Shown: positions 17,574-28,700 of the stretch, one piece after another
How the letters are laid out: the number at the start of each line of letters is the position of its first letter
Position numbering within the stretch: the first letter of the stretch is position 1
Assembly: GCF_000423005.1 (NCBI RefSeq)
Contig: NZ_AUHD01000010.1
Coordinates: 1-64,000 of the forward strand
Direction: 5' to 3'
Origin: Gelidibacter mesophilus DSM 14095
GTDB taxonomy: Bacteria > Bacteroidota > Bacteroidia > Flavobacteriales > Flavobacteriaceae
Length of the DNA stretch: 64,000 nt
Program-made: the position numbers and the translations under genes
The notes under the pieces: generated by a model
Seen by the model: only the letters and a program-made list of their open reading frames with translations
Databases searched by the model: none
What the model was told of the DNA's origin: nothing

Positions 17574-19070
17574 TTAGTTGGCGCTGACCACTTTATTGGA
17601 ACCCATTTTATCTTCACGCGCTTTTGCCTCTTCAAGCCACTTTGGCAAAGCATTGGATTTGAATTTTTCTTTATCCTCTCTTAGTTTATCCATATCGAGA
17701 CCAATATATTTTTGGGCTTTCGCTTTGGTTGAAATATCTGGCATTTCCACTGGCTCATTATGTCCTAAAGTTGCCAATAAACGCACCAACATTACACGCG
17801 CCTCTTGTGCTTCAGCAAGGCCACTACCTAAAACACGTCCTACTTCTACAGGAGAGTGAAAGGATGCCCCATGAGAGGCCGCTGAATAATCCCAGCGCCA
17901 TTGTGCGTGACGGATGCTCATAAGAATATCTTTCATTTGTGCATCTGTGGCGCCCAGTTCCCAAGCCTTACCGGCTTCAACGTGTGCTTTTACCAATACA
18001 TCCTCTAACTTAAGTCTATTCTCATTGGCTTTGCGCTGTCTGTCATAAACATTTTCAATTAATTTATCTGATTCTTCTCTATGGCATACTTGGCAAGAGT
18101 TGGCAACATTATTTAGAGGCGATTGCAAATGGTGATCTGTAAATTTCTGACCCCCCTCACTTTTATATGGCATATGACAATCGGCACATGAAACCCCACG
18201 ATCAGCATGCACACCCGTTAAATACGTTTCATAATCGGGATGTTGGGCCTTTAGCATTGGCGCTTTACTGATAGCGTGCGTCCAATCTGAAAATTCGATA
18301 TCATCATAGTATTTTTCCATGGCCTCCACCGTAAATCCGTTTTCCCATGGAAAAGTTAAATAATTGACCCCTTCCAGACCTGGTTTTTTCTTGTCAAAAT
18401 AATATTCTACGTGACACTGTGCACAAACTAAAGACCGCATTTCTTGGTGCGTTGCTTTGTTGATATCTTTGCCCATAGATTGGAAAGCCTCCACTAATGC
18501 GGGTCTTGTGATGCGTAACTTCATGTTGTCAGGATCGTGACAATCTGCACATCCAATTGGGTTGACCACTTCTGAAACATTTTCTGCCCAAGTACCACTG
18601 TAAAATTCTGCCACTCCTTTTTCATTCATCAAGCGCGGCACATCTGGGCCCTTACATGTCCAACAGGTTGCAGGCATTGGTCCGTCTTCTTTATTTTCCG
18701 GAGCTGCTGTACGTAAGGTATTGTGAATATCATCAATAGCATAATAGTGTCCACGGCCTTGAGAATAATCTTTTGAGAAGGCGTACCCTGCCCAAAGTAC
18801 TACCATTCTAGGATCTTCCTCCAAGACATCACGCATGGCTGAACCTCCTTGATAAGTAGAAAAAGAGGTGTCTGCCGTTTGTAGATAAGATTGATATTCT
18901 CTTGGGTAGTTTTTCCCCCATTCTGCATTTCGTGGCTCATTTTCACCAATTTTCACATTTGGAACATATTGGTACTTGGCCTCACTTTTCCGATTAATAA
19001 TACTTGATGCGAGCAGTCCTAGTAAAAAGACGACTATGATTGTGACGATGAAGAGTACTTTGTTTTTCAT
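17574..19070 (-). CDS. nrfA: Ammonia-forming cytochrome c nitrite reductase
   Basis: A 498-residue pentahaem periplasmic nitrite reductase that reduces nitrite to ammonium with six electrons. It has an N-terminal signal anchor (residues 5-23). The haem motifs occur in the expected order: the catalytic CWTCK at 136-140, with lysine as proximal ligand, then CADCH 174-178, CAQCH 216-220, CADCH 295-299 and CQVCH 326-330. The KAQHPDYE segment before haem 4 is a typical active-site region. It starts 12 bases after the nrfH stop and receives electrons from NrfH. The organism should therefore be able to use nitrite as an electron acceptor, or detoxify it, when oxygen is low. Confidence 0.96.
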   Translation of the reverse strand: MKNKVLFIVTIIVVFLLGLLASSIINRKSEAKYQYVPNVKIGENEPRNAEWGKNYPREYQSYLQTADTSFSTYQGGSAMRDVLEEDPRMVVLWAGYAFSKDYSQGRGHYYAIDDIHNTLRTAAPENKEDGPMPATCWTCKGPDVPRLMNEKGVAEFYSGTWAENVSEVVNPIGCADCHDPDNMKLRITRPALVEAFQSMGKDINKATHQEMRSLVCAQCHVEYYFDKKKPGLEGVNYLTFPWENGFTVEAMEKYYDDIEFSDWTHAISKAPMLKAQHPDYETYLTGVHADRGVSCADCHMPYKSEGGQKFTDHHLQSPLNNVANSCQVCHREESDKLIENVYDRQRKANENRLKLEDVLVKAHVEAGKAWELGATDAQMKDILMSIRHAQWRWDYSAASHGASFHSPVEVGRVLGSGLAEAQEARVMLVRLLATLGHNEPVEMPDISTKAKAQKYIGLDMDKLREDKEKFKSNALPKWLEEAKAREDKMGSNKVVSAN

Positions 19071-19082
19071 AATAGTTGTGGT

Positions 19083-19682
19083 TTATTGGTCTTCAATTTC
19101 TTTTGCTAACCATTCCGGAATGACCATTTCATCTTGATCAGTGGGGAGTGGAGCAATATTATATTTTACTGTTGACAAGCCATGGATACGACCGTGTGGC
19201 ACTTCTTGATGACAGGACCAACAGGCTCTATCTGTTCGGTTTTCTCTATGGTTATCAAGCCAACCATCATATTTTACCTCCGTAACTTGTTGAATATGGC
19301 ATCTGATACAATTGTTTTGAACGACTTCTTCTGAGGGTTCGCGCATCGTAATGACATCAGGCTCTGCTCTAGCCGTAAAAACTGCCGAATGGTACAAACC
19401 GTCCTTGGCTTTGAAATAATAAGAGTTGAAAATATTGTCCTGAGGTACATGACAACCATTGCACGACACCCATTCTCTATGGGAACTGTGCATCCAACTA
19501 TTGTAAACAGGCGTCATCACGTGACAGTTTACACAGGCTTGGGGATTGTCTGACAAATAAGATACAACTTCAGCTTCCCTTACTAAGAAAAATCCCATAC
19601 CTATAATTGTTGCAACGGCAACAACCGCAAATGTGCGCCATGACGAGCCCTTTTCTGGAAAAAATTTAGAAATAAACTTCAT
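19083..19682 (-). CDS. nrfH: Tetrahaem quinol dehydrogenase, NrfA partner
   Basis: A 199-residue membrane-anchored cytochrome of the NapC/NirT/NrfH family that oxidises menaquinol and passes electrons to NrfA. One membrane helix lies at residues about 17-34. Four CxxCH motifs follow at 50-54, 74-78, 125-129 and 154-158; the first is CVNCHVM, with the methionine ligand typical of NrfH. It is the first gene of the minus-strand operon. A CRP/FNR-like palindrome lies 50 bases upstream of the start codon. Order nrfH-nrfA-ccsBA is the one usual for Bacteroidetes and epsilonproteobacteria rather than the enteric nrfABCD set. Confidence 0.94.
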   Translation of the reverse strand: MKFISKFFPEKGSSWRTFAVVAVATIIGMGFFLVREAEVVSYLSDNPQACVNCHVMTPVYNSWMHSSHREWVSCNGCHVPQDNIFNSYYFKAKDGLYHSAVFTARAEPDVITMREPSEEVVQNNCIRCHIQQVTEVKYDGWLDNHRENRTDRACWSCHQEVPHGRIHGLSTVKYNIAPLPTDQDEMVIPEWLAKEIEDQ

Positions 19683-19731
19683 ATACTCATGAATTGTATG
19701 TTAAAAATAATCTATCGCTTCTAATGCAGAG

Positions 19732-19745
19732 CTGATATTTATCAT
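19732..19745. promoter_or_regulatory. CRP/FNR-like palindrome upstream of nrfH
   Basis: TGATATTTATCA at 19733-19744 matches the core TGAT-N4-ATCA of CRP/FNR operators, with only the outermost bases off consensus. It stands about 50 bases before the nrfH start codon. A related perfect site is found at 4712. Control of nitrite respiration by a redox- or nitric-oxide-sensing CRP/FNR protein would be expected but is not shown. Confidence 0.45.
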
Positions 19746-20113
19746 ATTTTTAATAAAAACCAAATTTGAAAATGCAAGAGGTCCAAAAAAAGTTGAGAAT
19801 ACTCGCCAGATATTTTCATCTGTGGCTTTTTTCAGATTTTAACATCTTATTTGTCAGTACCTAAGATGCGAAATTATTTTTGAAGACCCTATAAATATGC
19901 TTGATTAATTCGTTTTTAAAAAGGATTTAGATTCATTCTAAAATACAATGTATCCATCAAATAACTCGTAGGTTTCGACATTTAAAAGAAAGCATGTGTT
20001 TTAATCCAAGATTTGGATGGGTATATGACTATAGGATGGCAGTGATGTTTTGTGCTAATACATTCTCATTTCTACTTAAAAACAGTTGGGATTTTCAATA
20101 GCTGTTCTTGAAA
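19746..20113. other. Intergenic region between the nrf operon and the AsmA-like gene
   Basis: About 370 bases of AT-rich sequence that must hold the nrf promoter and the 3' end of the AsmA-like transcript. No clear -7/-33 pair, terminator hairpin or small gene could be identified. Confidence 0.3.
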
Positions 20114-23100
20114 TCAATTCAACGAATCTCTCATCCTCCTTAGCTTTCTATTGCCCAATCTAATTTTTACTTTAAGCTTTTGTTTTCTCGCTTTTTTGCT
20201 GTTTTGATCTTGAACAAATTGCAGAAAGAATTTAGATCCTGCTCCTTCATAAGTTGTTTTTTCTGGTAAGGATAGACCGTCGTTACTTTTTAGATTTCTA
20301 TATGGCACCGATAACCATAAATTCACATGTTCCTTGAGTTTGATGCGTCCTTCTGCAAATACGTGGATGGCGGATGATTGTATTTCAGTTTTGGGAATAA
20401 TAATTTCCCCATTTCTAATTTCAAACGTTTGAACAATAGGTCTGAACCTTAAATTCCTGAAGCGGTCGCTTTTCATCAATGGCACATTTTCCATGACAGG
20501 TTGGTAGTTGTATATTTCCAGACCTTCCAAATCTAAATTGAGAAATCCATTTAAGGAATCCATATTCAGTTGGCCATTATTAGCGACGGTACCATTGGCA
20601 ATAATACTGTAATTTAAAAGCCCTGCAATGTGTTCTGCCGCTCTTAGATCGTCATTTTTAAAATAATCAAAACGACTTATGAGTTCTTTAAGATTGAGAT
20701 TTTTAGCGGTCATTTCAATGGTGACTGGGGTGTTTTCGCTGTTTTGTAGATCTACAGAAGCATTGATGGTCATGGTGCCCTCATAAAAATTGAGGGCGGT
20801 ATCCTCAATGTTCAACCGACCTTCAGAGTCAAATAATAGACCGGATTTAAAATTGGTAATACTAAAGTTATCGTATACCAAAGTGTCCACCCTGATATCT
20901 ATAGTTGGATAAAAGGAGTAATTAATTTTCCTTACGATGTCTTTCCATTTTTTAGGATTCACATCCTTTGCTTCTCTTTTTTTTGTCGTGGCTTCTGAAC
21001 GCTCTAAAAATTCTTCAATACTGGTTGTTTCCAAATAGGGCGAGTAGATTGAGAAACTTGAACTGTGTCTTTGATCTTCTTTTTTACCATCTATAAACTG
21101 TGTGAAGTTGTCTATGGTGCCCTCAAAGACCACCGAGCTTTTTCCTGGAAGTTGGATGTCCAGTGTCTTTAGCGTTGCGAGGTCATTATCTATTTCCAAA
21201 TGCAAACTGTCAACTGGAATCTGAATATCGGCCGCTTCAAAATCGACTAGTGTGCCTCCAATTTTTAAATCGCCAAAGGACTTAGAATTCAAAAGTGTTA
21301 AATTTTTAGCTTGGCCGTTATAATTTCCATGAAACTGAAAGTTTCCTGACTTAAAAACAAAGTTTGTGGTTTTTAGGTAGTCATTCAGGTTCTCAGATTT
21401 CCCTTTTACCTGGACATCAAAATTGAGGTTAAAGGGATTGTTTTTCAGTAATTCCTCCCGGTTGTTATGGGCGTTAATTTCTCCTTGAATGTGTGCTGTG
21501 CTCTCCTTATAATTAAGATTGAGATAATTCAACTTCAAAATAGAATCATTTTCAAAATTTAATTGAGCCTCTATATTTTCTGTAATTAGCCCTTTGTATT
21601 TGAGCGAGTCGATAGCAATCTCTATTTTTGGATTAAATTCATTGAGATCCTTAAATAGCGTGTGAAGTCCTTTTTTAGATTTTAAAGTGCTGCTATTATT
21701 CTCTTGTTTGAACGAATTAATAGTGTTCAGAAGTTCATCGCCATCAAAAAAGGGTGCCGTTGCTTTTAAAACTATGGTACCACGTTCCGGAATATCGTCC
21801 AATAGAAAATTCGGAAATTTATGAATACTTCCGCTGAGTTCGATAGAATGTAGTTCATCAATTTCAATATTGAATTGCTCTAGGAGGATATCTGATTTGT
21901 TTACATAAAGTGCTAAAGAATCGATAACCACGTCCATTTTAGCGGGTGGGTAGTGCAATTTTGTTTTGGTCAAGGTCAAGTCGCCCTGAGCGTTGTTAAG
22001 CAGTTCTTTGAGTGCTCTTACATTCCCATTGACCTTACCATTAAATTTGAACTTACCGGAATCAATTCGGAAGAGCTCAATATTGAACAAATCGGTAAAA
22101 ACAGCTAATGAACCCTCTGAGGTGGCTTGAGCATTCATATAAATCAGGTCGGTGAGTCCGCTTTCTGGTGCGTATACCTTCATGGTGCCTTTAAGGTTGG
22201 TAACGGCATCATCATAATTGAAATTGAAATTTCGTAGTAAGATGGTTTCAGAATCCTTCAGCTCTATTTTCGATTTCACATCTGTGATCTCTACATCATT
22301 ATAACTCATGGCGCCAATATTAAAATCGAATTGCGGATGAAATTGGCTGTAAATCGCTTCTAGCGTTTCGTATAAATCTTTGCGATCATCAATTCTGGAT
22401 TTGGAAGGTGGCGCAGATGATTTGGCCATGGTAATCACATCATTGATATTTATCTGGTTTGAATTTAATGAAATCTGGCTAGTAGTGGGATATATGGGGG
22501 ATTTTGACAGCAGGCCGGCAATGTTTTTGAGTTTTCCTCTGAATACTAAATCTTCTCCATTGGTGAGATTGACGATTAATTCTCTTAAAATGGCATTTTC
22601 ATTTTCTAATGCCACTGAAATGGTCTGCACTGGTAATTGAAGACCGTTCTTTTTAAGAATTACATGGGTGTTTTTTAGTTTGAAATCGCCTCTTGATTTA
22701 TTCAAAATTTCATAAGGCTTTGGAATATCTCCTGAAATATGAGCATCCAGTTTAAAATGGCCTCCTTTAAAATCGAAATTGTCTGTTTCAATAATTTTTG
22801 CCAAGGTTTCATTGCTGCCCTTTAAACTGACAGAGGCTTCAATGAAGTTAAGGGAATCAGGGGTACTCTGATAATAGGAGTTCTGACTTTTTACTTCAAT
22901 ATCATCTAAATTTGCATTGAGGCTCTTAAAAACAACTTTAATATCCTTAGGCGTTTTTTTTACGGTTTTTAAACTATCGGTGGTATAAATATCATTGGTT
23001 AAATATCCGATGAAGTCGGCGTTTTTTAAGTGAAACTTATCCAAAATGGTAATTTCATTAGTAAGACTCGAGAACTCGGCGGCAATATCAGGGTTATTGC

Positions 23101-24073
23101 CATAGGCGAACTTTCCAACTAACTTGATGCTGCTTTCAAAAGGCTTTTGGATTTCGAAACCATTTAATTTACTGGTCAAGCTATCATTCAATAAATTTTT
23201 AACAGCTTTAAAATCGGTTTTTGGATTTTTTAGTTCGAATTCATATACAGTTGCTTCTGACAAATCGAATTTAGCGATGAGTTGGAAGGTCTGGGCATCG
23301 ATTTGAAGAGGAAAGTCTGGAACATGAATGGTTTCGTTGGTAAGATTAAGACTAAATTTAGGATGTCCAGTGATATGTGCTGCCTTAAAAAAACTACCTT
23401 TTGTGGTGTTGAAACCCATCTTATTAACGGTAAGATCGATGTTAGAATAACCCTTGAGCTTGTCGCCATCGGTATTAAAGGCAGTTTTAAGATTATGAAC
23501 GTGAACGTCAAAATGCTTATTTAAAATAGTGTCCTTCGCACTGTATTGGACATTTTTTAAGGTGATTACTGCGCCTTTAGGATTGATCCATTTTGGGAAC
23601 TGTAAACCATAATTGTCTGCTTGTTTATCGCGCTTTAATTGCTGATGGTAAGCTATTGATTTTTCTGAAATAACTTCAGAAGTGAATATGGCATTTGTGA
23701 GCTCAATTCTTCTAAAAATAAAATCACCCCGTAACAGATTGCCTGCGCCAATAATCATTTTTGCTTCTTCAATTAGAAGTGAAGACACTTGACCTGAAAT
23801 ACTGTCTCTATGGGTGTGGTGGATATCTTTGAAAGTGAACCCGAGGTTTGGAAACCCACTTAGAAAACGCGCATTGACTTTTCCAATTTTTAAAGTGCCT
23901 GAGGTATTCTCAGCATACCATTCCTGTACCATATCCAAAACACGATCTCTGTTGAACCACCCAATTGTAAATACGCCTAACGGCAACAGTACAATAATGG
24001 CAAGCGTAATGAGGATGCGCTTTAACCATCTTCGTTTTTTGGAAATTCCAATCTTTGTTTTTGGGTTTTTCAA
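20114..24073 (-). CDS. AsmA-like giant envelope protein
   Basis: A 1319-residue protein of the AsmA/YhdP/TamB-like superfamily. One membrane helix near the N-terminus (residues about 18-42) is followed by the AsmA signature region (NTSGTLKIGKVNARFLSGFPNLG as a bridge-like start of the groove). Over a thousand residues of repeating beta-strand units follow, in which short blocks such as LKLNYLNLNYKESTAHIQGEI recur. The family is proposed to form long periplasmic grooves that carry phospholipids between membranes. The C-terminal tail is strongly basic. It is monocistronic and divergent from the NlpC/P60 gene. Precise role in this organism is unknown. Confidence 0.75.
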   Translation of the reverse strand: MKNPKTKIGISKKRRWLKRILITLAIIVLLPLGVFTIGWFNRDRVLDMVQEWYAENTSGTLKIGKVNARFLSGFPNLGFTFKDIHHTHRDSISGQVSSLLIEEAKMIIGAGNLLRGDFIFRRIELTNAIFTSEVISEKSIAYHQQLKRDKQADNYGLQFPKWINPKGAVITLKNVQYSAKDTILNKHFDVHVHNLKTAFNTDGDKLKGYSNIDLTVNKMGFNTTKGSFFKAAHITGHPKFSLNLTNETIHVPDFPLQIDAQTFQLIAKFDLSEATVYEFELKNPKTDFKAVKNLLNDSLTSKLNGFEIQKPFESSIKLVGKFAYGNNPDIAAEFSSLTNEITILDKFHLKNADFIGYLTNDIYTTDSLKTVKKTPKDIKVVFKSLNANLDDIEVKSQNSYYQSTPDSLNFIEASVSLKGSNETLAKIIETDNFDFKGGHFKLDAHISGDIPKPYEILNKSRGDFKLKNTHVILKKNGLQLPVQTISVALENENAILRELIVNLTNGEDLVFRGKLKNIAGLLSKSPIYPTTSQISLNSNQININDVITMAKSSAPPSKSRIDDRKDLYETLEAIYSQFHPQFDFNIGAMSYNDVEITDVKSKIELKDSETILLRNFNFNYDDAVTNLKGTMKVYAPESGLTDLIYMNAQATSEGSLAVFTDLFNIELFRIDSGKFKFNGKVNGNVRALKELLNNAQGDLTLTKTKLHYPPAKMDVVIDSLALYVNKSDILLEQFNIEIDELHSIELSGSIHKFPNFLLDDIPERGTIVLKATAPFFDGDELLNTINSFKQENNSSTLKSKKGLHTLFKDLNEFNPKIEIAIDSLKYKGLITENIEAQLNFENDSILKLNYLNLNYKESTAHIQGEINAHNNREELLKNNPFNLNFDVQVKGKSENLNDYLKTTNFVFKSGNFQFHGNYNGQAKNLTLLNSKSFGDLKIGGTLVDFEAADIQIPVDSLHLEIDNDLATLKTLDIQLPGKSSVVFEGTIDNFTQFIDGKKEDQRHSSSFSIYSPYLETTSIEEFLERSEATTKKREAKDVNPKKWKDIVRKINYSFYPTIDIRVDTLVYDNFSITNFKSGLLFDSEGRLNIEDTALNFYEGTMTINASVDLQNSENTPVTIEMTAKNLNLKELISRFDYFKNDDLRAAEHIAGLLNYSIIANGTVANNGQLNMDSLNGFLNLDLEGLEIYNYQPVMENVPLMKSDRFRNLRFRPIVQTFEIRNGEIIIPKTEIQSSAIHVFAEGRIKLKEHVNLWLSVPYRNLKSNDGLSLPEKTTYEGAGSKFFLQFVQDQNSKKARKQKLKVKIRLGNRKLRRMRDSLN

Positions 24074-24384
24074 GTTTGAAGTTTATTGAAAAATAAGCAG
24101 AATAGTTGGGTTGCAAAACATAAGATTGAAAATAGTTGGCACAATTAAAGCAGATACAAGTGTGGGTGGTTTCTAATTGTCTTATAATTAACATGTTGAA
24201 TAATGCTGCTTCATCTTTAAAAATGTTTTAGGAAAGGATGTTTGGCGATTCAGAAGCAGTCCATTAGAAAGAACTAAGCTTTCTGTTGAGTTATAGAACT
24301 GAAGCGCAAATAAAAAGTAAGCTTAAAATCTTTACGAGATTAGATATAATTTTATAATTTGCTACCTTAATAAATCAGATAAAA
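24074..24384. other. Divergent intergenic region, about 310 bases
   Basis: Spacer between divergent genes. TATAATTTGC near 24353-24362 resembles a -7 box for the NlpC/P60 gene, about 25 bases before its start, but spacing to a -33 element is poor. No minus-strand box is clear and no RNA is visible. Confidence 0.3.
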
Positions 24385-25575
24385 ATGTTACAAAGAATAT
24401 CAAAATTCGGTTTGTCAATTTTAACGCTATTGTTGCTGTTCAATTGCGCCGAGAAGGCTGAAAATAAAAATTATTTGACAGAAGATATAGACGCTGTTAA
24501 AAATGAATTTGCTCCAGACAAAAGAGTGGCTTTATTTGCTGTTAACGCAGATAAAAGCGGTAGCACCTATGTTTTGAAAGGAGAAAGCAACTTACCAGAT
24601 GCCGTTGCGAAATTGAAAAATCAGCTTTCAGAGGCTAAAGTGGACTATGTGGACAGCATTCAACTTTTACCAACAGCTGATTTGGCGGATAAAACAATGG
24701 GTTTAGTGACTATTTCTGTGGCAAATTTGAGAAGTAATCCTGCACATTCAGCGGAATTGTCCACACAAGCAACCTTGGGCACCCCAGTTAAGATTCTAAA
24801 AAAGGAGGGGAGCTGGTCCTTAATCCAGACTCCTGACCTCTATTTGTCATGGGTAGATAGTGGTGGCGTAGAACCAAAGTCCCCTGAGGAGTTGGATCTT
24901 TGGAAAACGAAATCTAAGATGATATATACGAAGATGTTCGGTAGTAGTTACTCAGAGCCTTCTACAAACTCACAAGTGGTCTCTGACATTGTTGCTGGCG
25001 GAATCTTGGAGATTTTAGGTGAAGAAGGTGCGTTTTATAAAGTTATTTATCCAGATGGACGCATTGCATTCATAAACAAAACGGAAGCTGAGGCTTATCA
25101 ATCGTGGTTATCACATACCAATCCTTCCCAAGAAAATTTGGTGGCCACCTCTAAACAACTCATGGGCTTACCTTATCTATGGGGAGGTACCTCACCAAAG
25201 GGTGTCGATTGCAGTGGATTTACCAAAACAATATATTTCCTAAATGGCATTATTTTACCAAGAGATGCCTCCCAACAGATACATACAGGTGAATTAATGG
25301 ATGATGAGAAAGATTTTAAGGACCTTCTTCCCGGCGATTTATTGTTTTTTGGTAAAAAGGCTACCGATTCTACGGCAGAAAGAGTGATTCATGTGGGTAT
25401 GTGGATTGGCAATAACGAGTTTATCCATTCTGCAGGTCGTGTTAAAATAAGTAGTGTGGATAAGGATGCACCAAATTTTGACAAGTATAATCTTGATCGC
25501 TATTTACGTACCAAAAGACCACTTAATGGTAGTAAGGAAGGTCTCATCAATTTAAAAAACACACCGCTATTTTAG
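24385..25575 (+). CDS. NlpC/P60 cell-wall peptidase lipoprotein with SH3 domains
   Basis: A 396-residue lipoprotein (signal LTLLLLFNC, Cys21). Two bacterial SH3-like domains lie at about residues 110-160 and 180-235 (ISVANLRSNPAHSAELSTQ marks the first). A C-terminal NlpC/P60 domain runs from about 250. The catalytic cysteine is in SPKGVDCSGFTKTIY, the histidine in RVIHVGMWIGNN, and the third polar residue is probably the histidine in FIHSAG. The architecture matches dipeptidyl-peptidase VI-type endopeptidases that cleave gamma-D-glutamyl-diamino acid bonds of muropeptides. It likely acts in peptidoglycan turnover or recycling at the envelope. A bidirectional terminator follows. Confidence 0.88.
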   Translation: MLQRISKFGLSILTLLLLFNCAEKAENKNYLTEDIDAVKNEFAPDKRVALFAVNADKSGSTYVLKGESNLPDAVAKLKNQLSEAKVDYVDSIQLLPTADLADKTMGLVTISVANLRSNPAHSAELSTQATLGTPVKILKKEGSWSLIQTPDLYLSWVDSGGVEPKSPEELDLWKTKSKMIYTKMFGSSYSEPSTNSQVVSDIVAGGILEILGEEGAFYKVIYPDGRIAFINKTEAEAYQSWLSHTNPSQENLVATSKQLMGLPYLWGGTSPKGVDCSGFTKTIYFLNGIILPRDASQQIHTGELMDDEKDFKDLLPGDLLFFGKKATDSTAERVIHVGMWIGNNEFIHSAGRVKISSVDKDAPNFDKYNLDRYLRTKRPLNGSKEGLINLKNTPLF

Positions 25576-25645
25576 AGAGGTGATCTACTTGCTTTTTTAG
25601 AGGGTCTGAGACCTGATTTAAAAGCTTCGTGAAAATAACAAAACC

Positions 25646-25686
25646 AAAAAATCCTGATATCTTCTGATATCAGGATTTTTTTTTTT
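25646..25686. terminator. Bidirectional terminator between the NlpC/P60 gene and secA
   Basis: ATCCTGATATC (25651-25661) and GATATCAGGAT (25666-25676) pair perfectly around a four-base loop. A run of A precedes the stem and a long T run follows it, so it works for both convergent genes. Confidence 0.88.
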
Positions 25687-25715
25687 ACGAGATTCCTGTC
25701 TCGGCAGGAATTTGA

Positions 25716-28700
25716 TTATTCTTCAGTCAACACCCAGTCGCCTTTAGCTAAAAAAGGTTCCGCTTGTTTGTACTTCAACGACTTGTTTTCGCCACTGAGC
25801 ACATGCTTGATGGTGACTTTATCATTACGACCAATTTTCGGTTTGTCCCGTACAATGGTTTCCACCACTTCTTGACGTTGGGTATTTCCTGCAGCTCTGC
25901 TTTGAGAGGAGCGTTCGTCCAAATTAGGGATTTCTTCTTTATTGGTTTCTAATTTTTCTTTAGAACGTGTTTGGCGCGCTTCCTGAATGGCATCTGTGGT
26001 TTCTGATGGCAATTCTCCTTTAAATAAGAAGGAAATCACATCTTTGTTCACTTGGTCAATCATCACCTTAAACAATTCAAAAGCTTCAAATTTATAGATC
26101 AATAATGGATCTTTTTGCTCATGTACTGCCAACTGAACGGATTGTTTCAATTCGTCCATTTTACGTAAATGCGTTTTCCATGCATCATCTACAATGGCCA
26201 ATGTAATGTTCTTTTCAAAATCATTGATCAGCTGTTTCCCGTTGGTTTCATAAGCTTTTTCAAGATCGGTTACCACTTGTAAACTCTTTACACCATCCGT
26301 AAATGGAACGACAATACGCTTGAATTTATCGCGCTGTGTTTCGTATACATTTTTAATAACAGGAAACGCCATATCAGCATTACGCTGCATTTTCTCTTTG
26401 TAATGTTGAAAAGCTGCCTTGTATATTTTACCGGCAATTTCCTGTTCAGACATTTTCCTGAATTCCGCTTCCGTAATAGGAGAACTCATTGAAAAATAAC
26501 GAATCAGTTCAAATTCAAAGTTTTTGAAATCGTTGGCCGCTTTATTGGTTTGGGTAATGATTTCTGAGGTATCAAAAATCATATTGGCAAGATCCACGCG
26601 CAAACGCTCACCATGTAAGGCATGACGACGACGCTTGTAAATAACTTCACGTTGGGCGTTCATCACATCATCATACTCCAATAAACGTTTACGAACTCCA
26701 AAGTTATTTTCCTCAACTTTTTTCTGGGCACGCTCAATAGATTTTGAAATCATGGAATGCTGGATAACTTCACCTTCTTGAAGGCCCATTCTATCCATCA
26801 TCTTAGCAATACGTTCACTACCAAAAAGTCGCATTAAATTATCTTCTAGAGACGCATAAAACTGTGAGCTTCCTGGATCTCCCTGACGCCCGGCACGACC
26901 ACGTAACTGTCTGTCCACACGACGTGAATCATGACGTTCTGTTCCTACAATGGCTAAACCACCAGCTTTTTTAACTTCCTCGCTTAACTTGATATCCGTA
27001 CCACGACCTGCCATGTTTGTGGCAATGGTCACTTGGCCTGGCTGTCCTGCCTCTGCAACAATATCAGCTTCTTTTTTATGGAGTTTTGCGTTCAAAACAT
27101 TGTGTGGCACTTTTCGTAATGTCAACATTTTACCCAATAACTCACTGATCTCAACATTGGTTGTTCCAATCAAAACAGGGCGGCCTGCCTGTGATAATTT
27201 GGTCACTTCGTCAATCACCGCGTTATATTTTTCACGTTTCGTTTTATAAACCAAATCATCGCGATCATCACGAGCGATTGGTCTGTTGGTTGGAATTTCA
27301 ACCACGTCCAGTTTATAGATTTCCCAGAACTCACCAGCTTCAGTCAATGCCGTACCGGTCATTCCTGATAATTTACGGTACATTCTGAAGTAATTTTGTA
27401 ACGTTACCGTGGCAAATGTTTGGGTGGCCGCTTCAATTTTTACGTTCTCCTTGGCCTCAATAGCTTGGTGCAAACCATCACTATAACGACGGCCGTCCAT
27501 GATACGTCCCGTTTGTTCATCAACAATCATTACCTTATTGTCAATCACCACATATTGAATGTCTTTTTCAAATAGGGCATAAGCTTTCAATAATTGGTTT
27601 AGAGTGTGGATACGTTCTGACTTGACGCCAAAATCTCTGAACAATTCTTCTTTCGCTTCCGCTTCTTTTTCTTTGGAAAGGTTTTGATTTTCAATTTTTG
27701 TGATTTCCATTCCGATTTCTGGCATGACGAAGAAATTAGGGTCGTCCTCACCGGAAAGAAATTCTACACCTTTATCAGATAATTCTACCTGATTGTTTTT
27801 TTCATCAATCACATAGTACAGTTCCGAGTCTACCTTAGGCATTTCACGATTGTTGTCCTGCATGTAATGATTTTCTGTTTTTTGCAGTAATTGTTTGATA
27901 CCTTCCTCACTTAAAAACTTGATTAAAGCTTTGTTTTTAGGAATTCCTCTATAAACACGGAGCAATTTAAAACCACCTTCTTTGGTGTCGCCTTCTGCAA
28001 TCAATTTCTTGGCTTCCGCCAAAACACCGGTCAGGTAATGGCGTTGTGCAGCAGCAATGGCATCAACTTTTGGTTTTAGTTCGTTAAATTCATGACGTTC
28101 TCCTTGTGGGATTGGTCCAGAAATGATCAACGGCGTACGGGCGTCATCCACTAAAACAGAATCCACCTCATCTACGATTGCGTAATGATGCGGACGTTGT
28201 ACGAGATCATCAGGCGAATGTGCCATATTATCACGTAAATAGTCGAAACCAAATTCGTTATTTGTTCCGTAGGTAATGTCGGCGTTATATGCTTTTTTAC
28301 GTGCAGCAGAATTAGGCTGATGGTAATCAATACAATCAACGCTCATCCCATGAAACTCAAACAGAGGAGCCATCCACGCACTATCACGTTTTGCCAAGTA
28401 ATCATTCACCGTTACTAAGTGAACACCTTTACCAGCAAGGGCATTCAAGTACATTGGTAACGACGCCACAAGAGTTTTACCTTCACCAGTCTGCATCTCT
28501 GCAATTTTACCCTGATGAAGTGCCACCCCACCAATAAGCTGCACGTCATAGTGAATCATGTCCCACGTAATAGGTTTTCCGGCGGCATCCCAAGAATTTG
28601 CCCAAGTTGCTTTGTCATCCTCTAGGGTCACATAATCTTTAGTTCCTGAAATTTCACGGTCAAAAGCACTAGCTGTTACGGTTATAGAAGTGTTATGTAC

